Assembly: GCA_002812745.2 (NCBI GenBank)
Contig: NCSJ02000013.1
Span: 62,001-126,000, forward strand
DNA: 64,000 nucleotides
Source of the DNA: Scytalidium lignicola
Taxonomy: Eukaryota > Ascomycota > Leotiomycetes
Direction: 5' to 3'
Part shown: positions 36,064 to 49,160 of the stretch, piece after piece
Position numbering within the stretch: position 1 is the first letter of the stretch
Layout of the letters: each line of letters opens with the position of its first letter
Position numbers and translations under genes: made by a program
The notes under the pieces: generated by a model
Database searches by the model: none
Told to the model about the DNA's origin: nothing
Seen by the model: only the letters and a program-made list of their open reading frames with translations

Positions 36064-37358
36064 ATGCCGAGCCCTAAGGTTGAAGCTTACAACCACATCT
36101 CCCCCGACTCTGGTTTCCCCATCACCCTGCATCCTAAGTTCAACCCCAGAATCCGTGACCATCTGCCCCAGGATCCTCCACATCCACCAAAGGAAGTAGC
36201 AAAAGACCGTTCTTCCTTCGCGGATCCAGAGAAGAAGGCATTGTTTAGCGTTGCAAAACCCGTCGATTTGACCGAATCTATTGGAACCGTGCTTGAGGGT
36301 GTCCAGTTATCCCAACTGAATGAAAAGCAGCTTGATGAGTTGGCCCTCCTGGTCAATGAGCGAGGCGTTGTCTTCTTCAGGGACCAGGATCTCACCACCG
36401 AGCAACAAGTGAAGCTGTTTGAGCACTATGGCGAATTAGACAAGCATCCAGCTCAAAAAAACCAGCGACATGTGACTATCAAAGGTAGCACTGAGGACAC
36501 ACGACAACTCAATGTATACACGCCGTGGACTCTAGGAGATTTCCATGCCGATACTTCTTTTGAAATAAATCCCCCAACTTACTCAATGCTAAGAATGGAA
36601 GAACATCCCCCCGTTGGAGGTGACACTGCGTGGGTATCTCAATACGGACTATACGATGCTCTAAGTGATGCTATGAAGAAGTTTGTGGATGGTCTCCATG
36701 CAGTGCACACATCTCGTCATCAATGTAAGAGAATCCATTCTATTTTCTTTTCTAGTTAGAGTGTCTGTAATAACTTCCACTATCAGACGACACAATCCTT
36801 GACCTTTGGGGCGTCTCACCAAACCGAGCTCCTGTCGATTCCCACCATCCAGCCGTCCGCACCCATCCGGTTACAGGTCTTAAAGCGCTCAACGTAAACA
36901 ACGGTTTCGTCACCGGGTTCGCAGAGTTGAAGAAAGAAGAATCTGACAGATTAGTCGACTTCTTCCGCTACCACATCCACTCTGCAGATGATCATTACGT
37001 ACGATGGAAGTGGCAGGTTGGCTCTGTTGCCATGTGGGACAATAGATGTACATTGCACCGAGTCATTCCTGGTACATACAAAGAAACGAGACGAGGTGTA
37101 CGAACGACAGTTTTCGGAGAGAAACGTAAGTATTTCTGCTAATTACTATTAAGAATATGCTAAGCTCACCATGCTGCAGCATACTTTGACCCTAAGAGTG
37201 AGAGTCGAAATGAACGAGCCCAAAGACTAGAGAAAGAAAAGGAGAATGGTAATTCCACAAATGGAAAGGCTACCAATGGCCATGCTACCAATGGACATAC
37301 TAATAGAAATCACGCTAATGGTAACGGGGTAAATGGACACACTAACGGTCAAAGCTAG
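36064..37358 (+). CDS. TauD/TfdA-family Fe(II)/2-oxoglutarate dioxygenase
   Basis: Exons 36064-36724, 36787-37125 and 37180-37358 give 392 residues. The facial triad is visible: FHADTSFE (His-x-Asp) and the distal CTLHRVIPG (His), then ETRRGVRTTVFGE with the 2-oxoglutarate-binding Arg. NERGVVFFRDQDLTTEQQ and GGDTAWVSQYGLYDAL are further TauD hallmarks. Fungal members such as yeast Jlp1 release sulfite from sulfonates; others cleave aryloxyalkanoates. The C-terminus is an unusual Asn/Gly/His-rich low-complexity tail (TNGHATNGHTN...). The gene is divergent from an ACS-family transporter and convergent with a broken flavin monooxygenase. Sulfonate use is plausible but not proven. Confidence 0.9.
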
Positions 37359-37508
37359 GGCCGTTCATGATTCGTAAACTTAAGAATAGTTAATCAGAAT
37401 CATGTTGTATAAATTCTTTCTAATACCTCAAAGAAAATCCGGTTAAAATGAATTAAAATCGATCAAGAAATGAATCCCTGAAACCAAACCAAAAGTCAAA
37501 GAGTGTGT

Positions 37509-39242
37509 CTAGAGTTTAGCCTTAACAATCTCCCCCAGCACTCTTCCCGTCCCCCCAATACTCTCCCAATATTTATCCTTCAATTCCAAAATCTTAAACC
37601 CCAACACACCCCATTCATCCTGCCACTTCGGCAACTCATACGCCTCCGTACCTTCCGCAGGAGGCCCAGCGAAATCCCTCAACCAGTTGAAATACTCTGC
37701 GAGATCAGGTTTGATCTCATGGAACTTATTTGTGGGACCTTTGTATTCCAGTCTCTTTCCTTCCCAATCGTGTTGTTCGTGAATACCAGGCAATGGTCGC
37801 GAGCGGCCGGCGAAGAAGCGGGCTACGGCTATGGCCTGGTATTCGTAGACGCGGAAGGAGATTGCTGCTTTTATCTATTGATTTTTTCTGCATCAGTTTC
37901 TATAGAAAGAGAGATAGACAAGTATCTTTTATGTTTTGTAGTATGCTTGCCGGGAGTGGTAGTCACATACCTGTCCAACTACCGCCAGAGTAGGATCCCC
38001 AATTTTGAAAATATGCTGATAAAATCCATCTAGCCTATTCTGTTCCGTCACGGGATTCCCAGGTAAGAAAGCATACGAGAGCTTGTACCCCGTCGCAAAG
38101 ATAACTTTGTCAAAGTCCCTGGTTATGCTTCCGTCCGCAAATTCGATTAATCCACCACCGAAAGGCGAAACCCGCTTGATTTGTGGTTTTCGAATAACAT
38201 TTGGCAGGTTCCAGACTTTCTCAAGTATTTCGTTGAATCCCCGTTGCGAGAGGATGAGTGGTCCCTGAACGATCGAATGGAGGTCATCGACCAGGTCTGA
38301 TGCGGATACACTACCTCCCACAACAATGACTTTCTGTTAAATATACATGTCCGTTAGCTATTTCCTCGAGTCGCTAGGAAAATAAAAAGGGGAAAATAAC
38401 CAGAAAGGAGAAAAACAGAAAAAAGTTATTCAATCACCTTATTCACATAGTCACCCACCGACCTAAACGCCTTCGAATGCTCAAACTTATGCGGTAACTC
38501 CCTAGCTGTCTCAGCGAGTCCCTCAATGGGTGGTATATTTGCAAGCGTATAATGACCCGACGCAGCAATCACCGCATCGAACCTCTCCTGCCACCAATAA
38601 TCCTGATCTCGCCGCCATGAAGCACGCCTGAGCGACGCAAAGTAAGAATCCATTCATCGCCAATCTTATCAGTCTTCTCGACGGTCGTGTTTAGTGATAA
38701 TAGATGGAGGTATGGTGTAAATAGGTCCTCTAGGTACCGTGCTACAGTCTGCCATGGTCGTGTTGGGTTGTCCCTCCCGTAGCGCGTAACTGAGTGGGCT
38801 GTGTTTTCTACTGGGAAGGGGGCGTAGGTGAAGGCCATTGCTAATGCACCTACATTGCTATCTAGAGAGTTGTATAGACCAGTTCGAGTGGATGGATCTT
38901 CTGGTTCAGAGGGGTTCACTGAAGGGAGTTTCTCTGGAATTGGAGCCTGTCTTACTTTGTTCAGGGTTGAGAAAGTGTCTGGCTCTTAATCGTATATCCT
39001 ATCGACTCCTTTTAGTTTAGGCTTATTTTAACTTTTATTATAATTAATATGATCAATTGGATGGATTGATATTTATTATTTTTCAAGGAAATCTTTTGTT
39101 CATACCATGTTCCTCCCACTTTATCTCTCCGTTCAAAAACTCGGATAGTATCAAAAGTCCCTTCCTGTGATAGGGCACGAACTGCTGAAAGGCCTGAGGG
39201 GCCGGCACCAATAACCGCAACACGTTTAAGTGGGAAAGGCAT
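37509..39242 (-). pseudogene. Flavin-containing monooxygenase, one stop and one frameshift
   Basis: Exons 39106-39242, 38438-38998, 37967-38333 and 37509-37864 recover an FMO of about 473 residues: VAVIGAGPSGLSAVRAL (FAD), FERRDKVGGTW, LYNSLDSNVG, VIAASGHY, VIVVGGSVSASDLV (NADPH region), FATGYKLSYAF and a normal C-terminus. Two lesions remain in exon 2. A TAA (38986-38988, minus strand) stands after WIYD, where the family has D-x-E-P-D. A one-base loss near 38605-38615 separates GVLHGG from DQDYWWQERF. Introns are about 100 nt, longer than those of neighbouring genes. The stop argues for real decay, although the sequence quality concern remains. If functional elsewhere, it would oxygenate a soft nucleophile or aldehyde/ketone substrate. 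Confidence 0.8.
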
Positions 39243-40683
39243 CTTTAAATTCCTTAATCAATTCGCCAAGTTATACATATAATCAGAGTAAGAACAAATA
39301 CTTGGGTTAAACTCCCCAAGATACCCCGCCAATTTGAGATTTAGAAGAAGCAACAATTCTAGGTCTTATATAACAATGTCAATGAACATCGTGGGTTAGG
39401 CTACGATATATATAGCTGTACTACATTCATGATATAAAGGGTGGGGCCCGAAGACGAAGACGTGAGTATAGGTCCCGAAGGTGACATTTTTTGGCCCTTT
39501 TCCCTGAATAATTCCTATTCCGTCCAAAAAAGGCCACGTATCATAGATATAGATAAGGTATCTATGCAGTATCATTTCGGCAGCTACGGAATTTAGACCA
39601 ACATTTGTTCACTGTTGGGATGTAGTTATCAGGGTATTAGATCACGTCAAATGTTGCATGGATATCGTGTTTAAGGGTGTTTGTTCTCGAATGGACCAAT
39701 CGGCAAGCAGCCAACCACGAGTGGCTCTCCTTCTAGAATAAAAATATTTCATTAATATCCTCAGATTAGATATATAATTACATACGTAGAGCTGAGTCTT
39801 TGCTTTTTATTCAGACCTTGCGATCAAGTCTCCCAATAATTAAGCTACTTTTGCCCAGGCTTGAATCAACCAAGCTGTTTCTCTGTGTGCCACCTCAATT
39901 TCTCATTCTGATTGGTTCAGATTTAGATTCTTGTATTTTCATTGGTGGAGAGCTATGCGGGCGCAGATAGGAAAGTATGGATTTACACTGAAAAGCAATG
40001 TCCAAAGGCAAAGGACTCCTGAATTCAGTAGTCTTAGTCGCTGTTTTATATGGCGATTGTCCTAAACAAGGTATCAAGTTCAGTTTCTGCCGAAAGTGTT
40101 CCGTTGAAATCTACCTCGCGGAGATGAGATGATGTGTCCATTGTAAGATCGGTCGAACCAATTATGTGTTGTTCGAGGTTGTTGATGTGCCCGCGAAATC
40201 TCACGAACACGCGCGAAGAATATAAAGAATCTAAACCTCATTTTAATCTTGTAAATGGGCTCTGACTCTTGTTAAAATCGCCTTAACTCTTAACCTCGAG
40301 ATGCCTTATACTCAAGTTGCTTCAGGGTGTCACCTACATACATCCATTTAAAATTCCCCCGTTATATCTAATTTAGGTTCTAGTCCTTATTGCTACCAGT
40401 ATTCCGAAGTTCTATTAGTCCTTATCTTGTTGTACTGTACAGCTATTCATGGATTGGTCACTCGGGTTGCTGAACGTCCTAATAGTAAAATAACAAGCCG
40501 AATTCATGAACTACCTCAAGATACGCCCTGCTATCATACCATATCCGATCTAATTGTCTTTAAACCCCCCCTAAACTCCATATCTTATAACTTTAATTAA
40601 TAGACATCAAAATATCCGTTGCTTCCATCGACATTTGATATATCCTACTCTGTACATCATATTGCTCCATCTATATTAGACGT
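39243..40683. other. Intergenic, no gene seen
   Basis: 1.4 kb between the start of the broken FMO and the 3' end of the BVMO-like gene. AT-rich, no supported gene. Confidence 0.5.
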
Positions 40684-42632
40684 CTATTGATAATTCCAAT
40701 GCGACATCATTGGGAATCTTGTTGTAAGCCAAAATCTCACAGAATTAAACGGGTAAGAAAAGAAATTCCACCCAGTTTTGGGATCGGAAAAATGCTAGGA
40801 TTCACGGTTAATGATGTTGTGACACGCTTTTTCGCGGGATATTTTGCCTTACATTGAAACAGCTCTTTGTTAGTACTGTTCGCCGCAGAGCCCCTTGCAT
40901 TAGACTGCACCAGTCCTTTTCTGCTTCCTCTCTTACTTCTACAAAAGTTGCGAGTTTTTGAAGTATTGGACGCGTAATTTTAATGATGAGATCTGCCGAG
41001 CTGAGAGGAGATAGTCAGCAAATTTCATCTAGACGAAAATGTTGGGTACCATATGTTACCATTCTATTGAATACAGAACTGAAGTGTGTCCCCGGCCCGA
41101 ATTCGGGCCTAATAAATAAAATAGATTTGGGAACTCATTCATAGCTACCGTGCTGTAGGCTTCGATTCCCCCAAACTTGTCCCAGTGCTGCTTCATGGAT
41201 ATCCCGTTACACCCGAATACAGATTCAGCCTGCCACTGTGTAAACTCGAATCCAGTTGCAAAGATCTGTGCATTTCATCTATTAGTAAACCACATTCTTA
41301 AAAATTTGAAGGAATTTGGAATATTTGAATCTTACAATAGCATCAGCAGAATACTCCTTCCCTGATGCACTTAAAACACTCCTTGACTGTATTGATGTTA
41401 TTGTGTCCTTTACTAAGAGCATCTTTGGGTTATGTAGAGTCTTTAGATATTCATTGTCGAGAATCCTTCGCTATCCTCGAGTTAGTCAATCACACATATA
41501 TCTAAGGGATCACGGTCCTTACTCTGCAACCGAGCTCATATTGAGGAGTTAGAAGATGCCAATAACGCTCTGTTAAACATTAGATAAACATGCTTGAAAC
41601 ATAAAAGAACACGACAGACTTGGGGCGGATTTCCTAACATAGTTTCGGCTTCTTGAAACAGCATCTTCTCGAAAGCGCTGACCAATTTTGTGGTCATAAA
41701 ATTGCGGAAGTGCCGTTTCAAGAATCCAAAAGACAAGCCAGCGAATCAGCAATAAAGCTAACGGTACATAACGAAACATAATTTGCCACGGCCGGGTGAT
41801 CTTAAAGTTAGGCATAGGGACATAGTATTGAGGACTCTGCATGTTTTGAAATCAGTAAGATTAGCTTCCAAGAATCTATTTCCTTCACTGACTCTAATAA
41901 ACTGGGTGACGCTCTCTGCTTCATCAATAATAGCTGGAATAAGTTGAGAGGCAGAACCTATATGATAAATTAGAGAATTGAAAAACTAGTTGTTAGAGAG
42001 CAAGATAGAGCGTTGCACATACAACCATTCCCAACGACGATGACATTCTGACCTTTGAGATCATAGTTTTTATCCCATCTGGCCGTGTGAATCACAGGTC
42101 CTTCAAAAGACTCTATTCCAGGTATAGTTGGGTATTTAGGATTTGTATAGCCACCTACGGCTGATACAAGAATTTTTGCTTCATGAATAAAGCTCTTTCC
42201 ACTCTCAAGGTCCTTCAAAAACACACGCCAAGTCGAGGTCTTCTCCGACCATTGAGCACCCGTCCACTCCGTTCGTAATTTTATATGTTTTGTGATATTA
42301 TATCGAAAAGCAACACGGCGGAGGTATTGAAGAATCTCAGTCTGAGAAGGGAAAACATTGGTGAAGTCTGGATTAGGAAACCAAGAGAGTGAGTAAAACA
42401 CGGCAGGTATATCTACGCCACAGCCAGGATCTATATATGATCTAAGTAAATTTCTAGTAGCTTTAGTATTCTACTACTTACATTTGTTGGCAGACCACGC
42501 TCCTCCTAGATCAGGAGCTCGGTCGTATATAACATAGTCCGTAAAACCCAACTTCCGTTGAAGCTGGCAGGCTAAGTTGATGCCGGAAAACCCCGCACCG
42601 ATTATGACAACGTCGTTGTATAATGTTTCCAT
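40684..42632 (-). CDS. Baeyer-Villiger-type flavin monooxygenase
   Basis: Nine exons keep frame: 42482-42632, 42023-42430, 41893-41957, 41620-41836, 41523-41569, 41336-41470, 41060-41265, 40853-41000 and 40684-40794, about 495 residues. It shows VVIIGAGFSGINLACQL (FAD), LGGAWSANKYPGCGVDIPA, the BVMO fingerprint F-E-G-P-V-I-H-T-A-R-W-D (FxGxxxHxxxWD), VIVVGNGCSASQLIP (NADPH), then IFATGFEFTQWQAESVFG and GPNSGRGHTSVLYSIE. It should insert oxygen into a ketone or hydroxylate using NADPH and O2. The start is 414 bp from the divergent DUF1365 gene. No lesion was found, unlike the FMO 1.4 kb away. Confidence 0.9.
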
Positions 42633-43046
42633 ATTTTGTAGTATGGTTTTTATTGTTACACAATTATTGATTTGGTTGCTCTTATATGTGGTATATTATA
42701 TGTTATGTGTATGACGGGTCCCTCAAGAGTGACCCGCTTCCTAACCAAACGGGGAGCCCGACAACATGGAAGCTGAAAACTAAATTATCCCCTGCCTGAT
42801 TGCAGCCAACGCACTAAAATCCACCCCTAGATCGTCTGTTCTACTACATTGCCGTTCTCATTCGCCCACATACGTGGCTGTGTACAAGTCAACTACCCAT
42901 GTCCGAAAGTATCCAAACAGCTCTGCTCACTAGTTCCTTACTCCTATCTGTAGTAGCTCTTTATTTTAATTCTCATATATATGTTTCTTAGCGAGTATCT
43001 TACAAACCCCAGAATCAGTTTTTTAGTTCATATGGTGCATTAATGG
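42633..43046. promoter_or_regulatory. Divergent promoter, BVMO and DUF1365 genes
   Basis: 414 bp between divergent start codons; no specific operator recognised. Confidence 0.4.
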
Positions 43047-45414
43047 TTGATATTATTTGCAATTATCATCATGACTATCTTTACGCTAAGCTCTCCTCTA
43101 TTACTCTCGTGCACCCTTCGGATTGTGCTTGATGGTAACAACAATGTACTTCTCATAGAAAACTTACTAACGGTGGCTCTTGTTCTATGGCTGCCCTCTT
43201 TCTGGGTCACACTTATAATCGCATTTATAGTGTCTATTGGACTAGCTTTCTATGAGACACGGGAAGAATATATGAAACCTAAGGGCAATGTCCGAGAGAT
43301 CAACCCAAAGGAAACAACAAAGACAGAAGATATCTCATCAATTACACATAAGCTACAACCAATTCACAGCTCTCTATCCATATCTAACTTGGAAACCGGC
43401 ATGTGTCCTATCAAGTCTCCTGGCTTCCTCGGACTCACGCCAAACATGTCGCAATCGCTGACGCCTCCCATACGCAACAACGCCGGAGAGGTGGAGACTG
43501 GAGTGGGCGGACTGTATAGAGAAACAACTGAGATGAACGAGCTCCATGGAAGGCCTATCCTCTTCCCTTGCCACTTGAGGCACAGACGCGTCGCACCATT
43601 TAAGGACAAGTTTCAACACTCATATCTTTACGTCGGTATGCCTGTGGGATTACATGCTTGTTACAGTCCGATTCTGTGTGTCGATAAGCCACAGGATCCG
43701 AAGAGCAGGTGGCCATTTCGAAGGGCATGGTTCAACATTAGAGCCCAAGATTATGCTATCAGAGGAGGGTCTCATATGACGATGGCTCAGAAGTTGAGAG
43801 AGTTTTTGGTATCTGAGGTGAGCAAATAACCGTTAAATTATAGACACATCTTCTCTAGATTATACCGTTTGGTTTCTCTTACTGACTCGTTTTCAAATAA
43901 TGATGCAGGGCGCTGATCCGAAAGAGTGGACTTATGCCTATATGCTTACAGTGCCTTGTGTTAACGGACAGGTGGACAACCCGTTGGGATTTTGGTATCT
44001 CTATACTGCGGATCGAGAATTGACGGCCATAATCGCTGAGCTAAATACCTCTTATGGAGAACGGCGGATGTGGCTTGTCCGTCAATCCCTCTCATTGAAT
44101 TCGGACTCTACGAGACAAAGAAATAGCCTATATACGTTTCGGGGGTGTTTTGGGAAAGATATCCATGTTTCCCCTTTCATGCCTTGTTCTGGAGGTTATA
44201 CTATCGACACTTGTGATCCATGTGCTGCCCCGTTAGGCAAGTTAAACATTCTGGTTACACTCACAAAGCCAGAAGGCGGACCTCTTCTGGTTACACGGGT
44301 TACCTCAAGTGAACCAGGACTAGATGCATCACAAGCATCATTTTGGGAAAAGATAACCTTCCTTACGCGTTGGTTCTATGTACCAATGTGCACCGTGATG
44401 ACATACAGAATTCTCGCTGAAGCTGCGCGAATCTACCTAAAAGCCCCTCGGACTTGGACGAGGCCAGAACCTATAAAGACTGCATTAGGAAAACCTGCTA
44501 GAGCTGTTGAAAGGTATAAGATTACTACTATTTTTTAAACCACACATTACTAAGATTTTGCTAGGACCTTGGAATGGAGCTTTCGCCTTATTCTCAAAGC
44601 GACAGTTGAAAACCATATTTCACTGCTGTCTGTCACATATATCACTCCAGGAGAACACAGCCATAAATCGGAAACCTTCCATTCTCAAGGAACACTGCAT
44701 CAAAGCAGCAAGGTTGCTCCCGGGCCTTCTGGCACTATAACTCCACCAAATTGTCCCCCGGATATCTCAGATAACCCTCTTAATGTCACACTACAGGTGA
44801 TAAGCCCCATATTTTACTCCCGATTCTTTCACTACAAGACACCACACGCTGCATTCACTAGCGAGCTCCTCGACGATGTTCGTACACGCACACTGTGGTC
44901 ATCGGACCCTGCTCTTTTCGTCTCTGTTTTCGACCAAACCGCTACAACCGACCTGACACCAAAAGAAAATATCACACCATGTCGTAGCAGCCGATGGCAT
45001 TGGGGGTTGATATCTCTCCTTCGTGCCGCTCCTCCAGCCACGAATTATCCCCAAGCCAACCGATACCAGTCTTTTAAAGGACTATCAGCGATGGATTACT
45101 GGGTTCTGCAAAACTGTTCTCGGGAAGCGGTGAAAGACTATCGACGGGCACTGTTACGAGTTTATCTAGGAAATTGGATTGGTGGATCCGTCTGGCCACT
45201 AACCCAATTTTCTAGTGACTTGGAGCCGTTTGGTCTAAGCAGAGATGCAGTGCTAAGGATTTATGATGCAATAATTAAGGCTATAATTTTCACAGTCACT
45301 GTGCAGGCAATGAAGGGTACCATTGGAGTAGAGAGTGATTCTCAATCCATGGGTATTGCAGGATGGATAATATCGGGAGTCAATCTTTGGGGCTGCCTAA
45401 AGGATGTCATGTAA
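43047..45414 (+). CDS. DUF1365 (PF07103) membrane protein
   Basis: Exons 43047-43817, 43909-44513 and 44565-45414 give about 741 residues; an ATG 21 bases further in (43068) is an equally good start. An N-terminal hydrophobic pair (residues about 5-70) precedes a polar linker, then RPILFPCHLRHRRVAPFKDKF-HSYLYVGMPV, the DUF1365 signature, followed by AWFNIRAQDYAIRGG, TVPCVNGQVDNPLGFWYLYT and CFGKDIHVSPFMPCSGGY. The C-terminal third (DYWVLQNCSREAVKDYRRALLRVYLGNW) is the fungal extension. The biochemical role is unknown; bacterial DUF1365 proteins often sit next to desaturase, cyclopropane-synthase or amine-oxidase genes, so lipid metabolism is a guess. It shares a promoter region with the BVMO. 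Confidence 0.85.
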
Positions 45415-45658
45415 TTTCATTTTAGTATGCCAATAAAAATTTGCGGCTCATCATCCATGTCTAAACCGTTCTTGTCCTAACATTATGACTTTGACAGTTA
45501 AGAATTTTCCACGCATGTACGCCGCATGTTCGCCCCCAATTGCTCTGGATTCCAGTGGCTGCTGCCCAGACGGTAGCATTACCGTTTATGTTCAGGATGC
45601 AACGATAACTGAAAGAATGAACGCTGAGCCCCAAAGTTCTTGTAGCCCAACCAGTGTT

Positions 45659-45694
<36 letters not shown>

Positions 45695-48026
45695 TGTGTT
45701 GTCTGTTATCGGTCAACTGCGCGCCTCAGCCAGCCACCGTTGTAGATCAGGTCCACGCTCCACTGACAGCTCATCTCAGCCAGCCACTACAGCAATCACA
45801 GTTCATCAATCAGATGAACTGTTGTTCATATATTTTGTACTCAGACAGCCACATTCTCTTCGTCGGTTTAGCACCGGAACCACCGGTGTTCGCGTCGCCG
45901 CTTCATTTGGTAAAGGCATGGCAACTTTTGAGAGGCCACTGACTTTGTGAGCGCAGTTTTATATAATCTTGGCGTATTTAGAGGTTCGGAACTTCCCAAG
46001 TCTAGCTAATAAGAACCTAATGCGTCGTTGAATAGCCAAATATTGTACCAAACTCGACAGAGTGGATGGCCTATATGCGGGACCCTCCCCGTGAGTCCCA
46101 TCACCTGCAACACTCGTTATAGGACGTAGCCACCAATTGAACGTAAACTGGACTTATAGAGTAGTGAACGAATGGTTATTGTTGATACCATCATTCCTGA
46201 ACTGAACCTTGAAATGATTCTCGAATAATGTTGATTTTAGAAAACCCAATTTAGAACTGAATGATTGACTTGGAATAATGCTTAATATACAAACCAGTCG
46301 TCCGTGGTAAACTAGGCAATAACCGTTCAGTGGAACCTATATGGATGGCAATAGTAGAATGGAGGCATACCAATTGAATACACGTGTAATTCAACAAGTA
46401 ATGATTCTATCATGTTCGGCGATATTTCACACTATAGGCATCATTATCCTTGAAAGCCCTAGCTTCCTTGAAATGACAAGGTTTTACGATATCTTTCTCC
46501 ATCTTTGCAACCTATATTCGAGAGGTGCATACACATAGGTTTTCTAATTACAACTACTTCCCAATGAACTTAGTTCGGGTTTATTCTTTAAGTTGATGCT
46601 TTGAGTGATATTCTATAGATAAATACGTGCAGGAAGCGTTTGACATCTGTCCGATTAGCATCATGATAACAAGTATTTAGAGCTGATGGTCTCTAAGCTG
46701 GATACTACCCCGTTATTTAATTGGGAACTCGTTGTTATTCATGGCTAGGCTCTCATAGTATATACTCGCACTAATTCTTAATTACCACTCTGATTCAAGA
46801 TCACCGACGAAAGATTTTATGTATGGAGAAATATTAAGTTTCTAATAAACTGTGTAAGTCAGTTTTGTATGCTTGAGTAATAACTGCATAGGATCTATGA
46901 CTACAAATATTCCTTCTCGGCAATATCAAGATATGGTAGTAGATATTTATTTATTTATTTTGGTTTTTATAGTTAAGTCGAAGATTTATATTTCAATGAC
47001 CGGCTAGAGATGTGGCATAATGCCTACTACCTGTGAACAACGTATATTCAGTCAAGGTCGCAGAAGTCTTCCACTATTATCTCATATATACAAAAATCAT
47101 CGTAAACCACTATTGTGAATCTTCTTACAGTAATATTCATCTCTTTAAATTCCCTATCATGACCTGTACTTCCTTCAAACCTACCTAAGGAGTTAGACTG
47201 CAGAGGTGTTCCGCCATGAGTAAGAATAAATATTGTTAAGCAAAGGCTTCATGGATTATTGACAATAAAACATATCAATGGAAGAGGTAAAATAGACCGA
47301 GCTTTTCACTAGGGAAGAGCTCCACCTGAATTTTCGAAAATTTGTTACATCATGATAACTGAGAGAATTCGCAGAAATTAGGACTTTGCCACTCCAATAA
47401 ATTTTGAAACTTCAATATGGACTTAGCGGCATTTATGGCGCATAAGTCAATCTTCTCACTTAATTATTCTCAAGCCTCTAAGTTGAAACCGTCGATTATT
47501 TCGTAAATTATCTCGTTTCGATTGATAATCATTTATTCGACTTACCCAATTCTGCTAAACCCTCGCGAGGTTTTATTCTCTGTGAGCGGTTGATATACTT
47601 AAGGTCTCGCCGCTAGCCCCTTTTAGCAATACACCGCGAGACTCGGTTGATGCCACTACCCAATTTCACAAGCAGAATCTCAATAATTACTAACTTCAAA
47701 CCTATGATCTGCTCGAAAAGAGACCTAGTAATCGGATTTTAAGTATGCTTATCTCCATGTCCAACCACTATTTTTCAACTAGTGTTGGTAGAGACATCGT
47801 CCGCGCGTCTACCTCTCTTATTGTATTAACTGGCAAATTGTGAACTTAAATCCGGGGTTCTTCAAGGGTAAAAAAGACTATAAAAGACACTGTTATCTAG
47901 TGTTCGCAGTGCTTGATTTTTCTATCCATTCAAACATCCATCAAAGATACCAGACTAGTAGAGATCACATTAGCCCAGTCTCTCTTCTTTAAACCTCTAC
48001 TTGTTCAATTGTTTATTAAAAGCAGA
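45415..48026. other. Long intergenic region with GT microsatellite
   Basis: 2.6 kb. 45661-45692 is (GT)16. Around 45725-45800 the phrase CTCAGCCAGCCAC occurs twice. ORFs overlapping the microsatellite are artefacts of its periodicity. The remaining 2 kb is AT-rich, no gene seen. Confidence 0.5.
45661..45692. repeat. (GT)16 dinucleotide microsatellite
   Basis: Sixteen uninterrupted GT units followed by GGTGTGTT. Useful as a polymorphic marker; no function implied. Confidence 0.97.
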
Positions 48027-49160
48027 ATGGAACTTCCCGCATCCCTCCAAAGGAGCCTTGATGACACTAAAGTAGAATATGTCAATATTGGCCGTTCTGG
48101 TCTTCGGGTTTCAGTCCCTGTTCTTGGTGGAATGTCTTTCGGTTCAAAGCAGTGGGCTCCTTGGGTATTAGAAGAAGATGACTCTCTCAAGATCCTAAAA
48201 GCCGCCTTTGACCGAGGTATTAACACATGGGATACCGCAAATATGTATTCAAACGGCATCAGCGAAGAGATCTTTGGCAAAGCAATCCAGAAGTTTAATA
48301 TTCCGCGTGAAAAGCTAGTACTTATGACCAAGTGCAGCATATACATTGGAGAAGAGCCTGGTATTCATGGACCGATGTTAGCACAGCAAATGAGCCAAAG
48401 CAAAGACTATGTTAATCAAGGTGGTGAGTAAAATCTTGCTTCTAATCAACAATGACACACAATATTACTAGAGAGACTAAAATCACTCTTAGGACTCTCC
48501 CGAGCTGCTATCTTTAATGCTGTGGAGGCCTCCCTTGCCCGACTGAATACTCCGTATATTGACCTACTACAAATCCATCGCTATGACCCGACAACGCCTC
48601 CTGAAGAGGTAATGAGAGCATTGCATGACCTCGTGCAAACGGGTAAAGTTCGATACATTGGCGCAAGCTCTATGTGGGCCACACAATTTGCCAACTTGCA
48701 ATTTGTAGCTGAAAAGAATGGTTGGACTAAGTTTATTAGTATGCAAAATCTTTACAACTTGTGCTATAGAGAGGAGGAACGCGAGATGATACGATTCTGC
48801 AATGAGACTGGTGTAGGAATCCTTCCCTTTTCGCCACTTTATGGTGGGATACTTGCAAGGCCACTTGGTATTAATGATTCGATTCGTTCAACAACTCCAT
48901 CTCCAATGGTTCCAGTGTTGACACGGGCAGACGAGGAGATTATTAAGAGAGTAGAGCACCTAGCAGGCCAAAAGGGCTGGAGCATGAGCCACGTGGCTTT
49001 GGCATGGCTCAGAAGCAAAGGGGCTGTGCCGGTAGTAGGCTGTAACACTATTAGTAGGACCGATGATGCCTGCAACATGCGAGGGAAGAAATTGGATGAG
49101 GAGGAAGTGAAGTATCTTGAGGATCCGTATGTTTCTAGAAGTGTTGTGGGACATATGTAA
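48027..49160 (+). CDS. Aldo-keto reductase (NADPH-dependent)
   Basis: Exons 48027-48423 and 48493-49160 give 354 residues. An in-frame extension upstream of the ATG lacks AKR character. Catalytic tetrad: FDRGINTWDTANMYSNG (Asp and Tyr), LMTKC (Lys) and LLQIHRYD (His). Further signatures are GRSGLRVSVPVLGGMSFG, VRYIGASSMWA, SPLYGGILARP, and the cofactor loop VPVVGCNTISRTDD. It matches the fungal AKR group related to versiconal hemiacetal acetate reductase-like and YakC-like enzymes. It reduces an aldehyde or ketone in the cytosol. It is convergent with an ochratoxinase-like amidohydrolase 257 bp away. Confidence 0.92.

Noticed and set aside
37503..38033. 176-codon plus-strand ORF
   Set aside because: Antisense shadow of the flavin monooxygenase exons 3 and 4, whose conserved motifs are on the minus strand.
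45485..45950. Three overlapping ORFs rich in Cys-Val
   Set aside because: The Cys-Val runs are translations of the (GT)16 microsatellite; no coding evidence.
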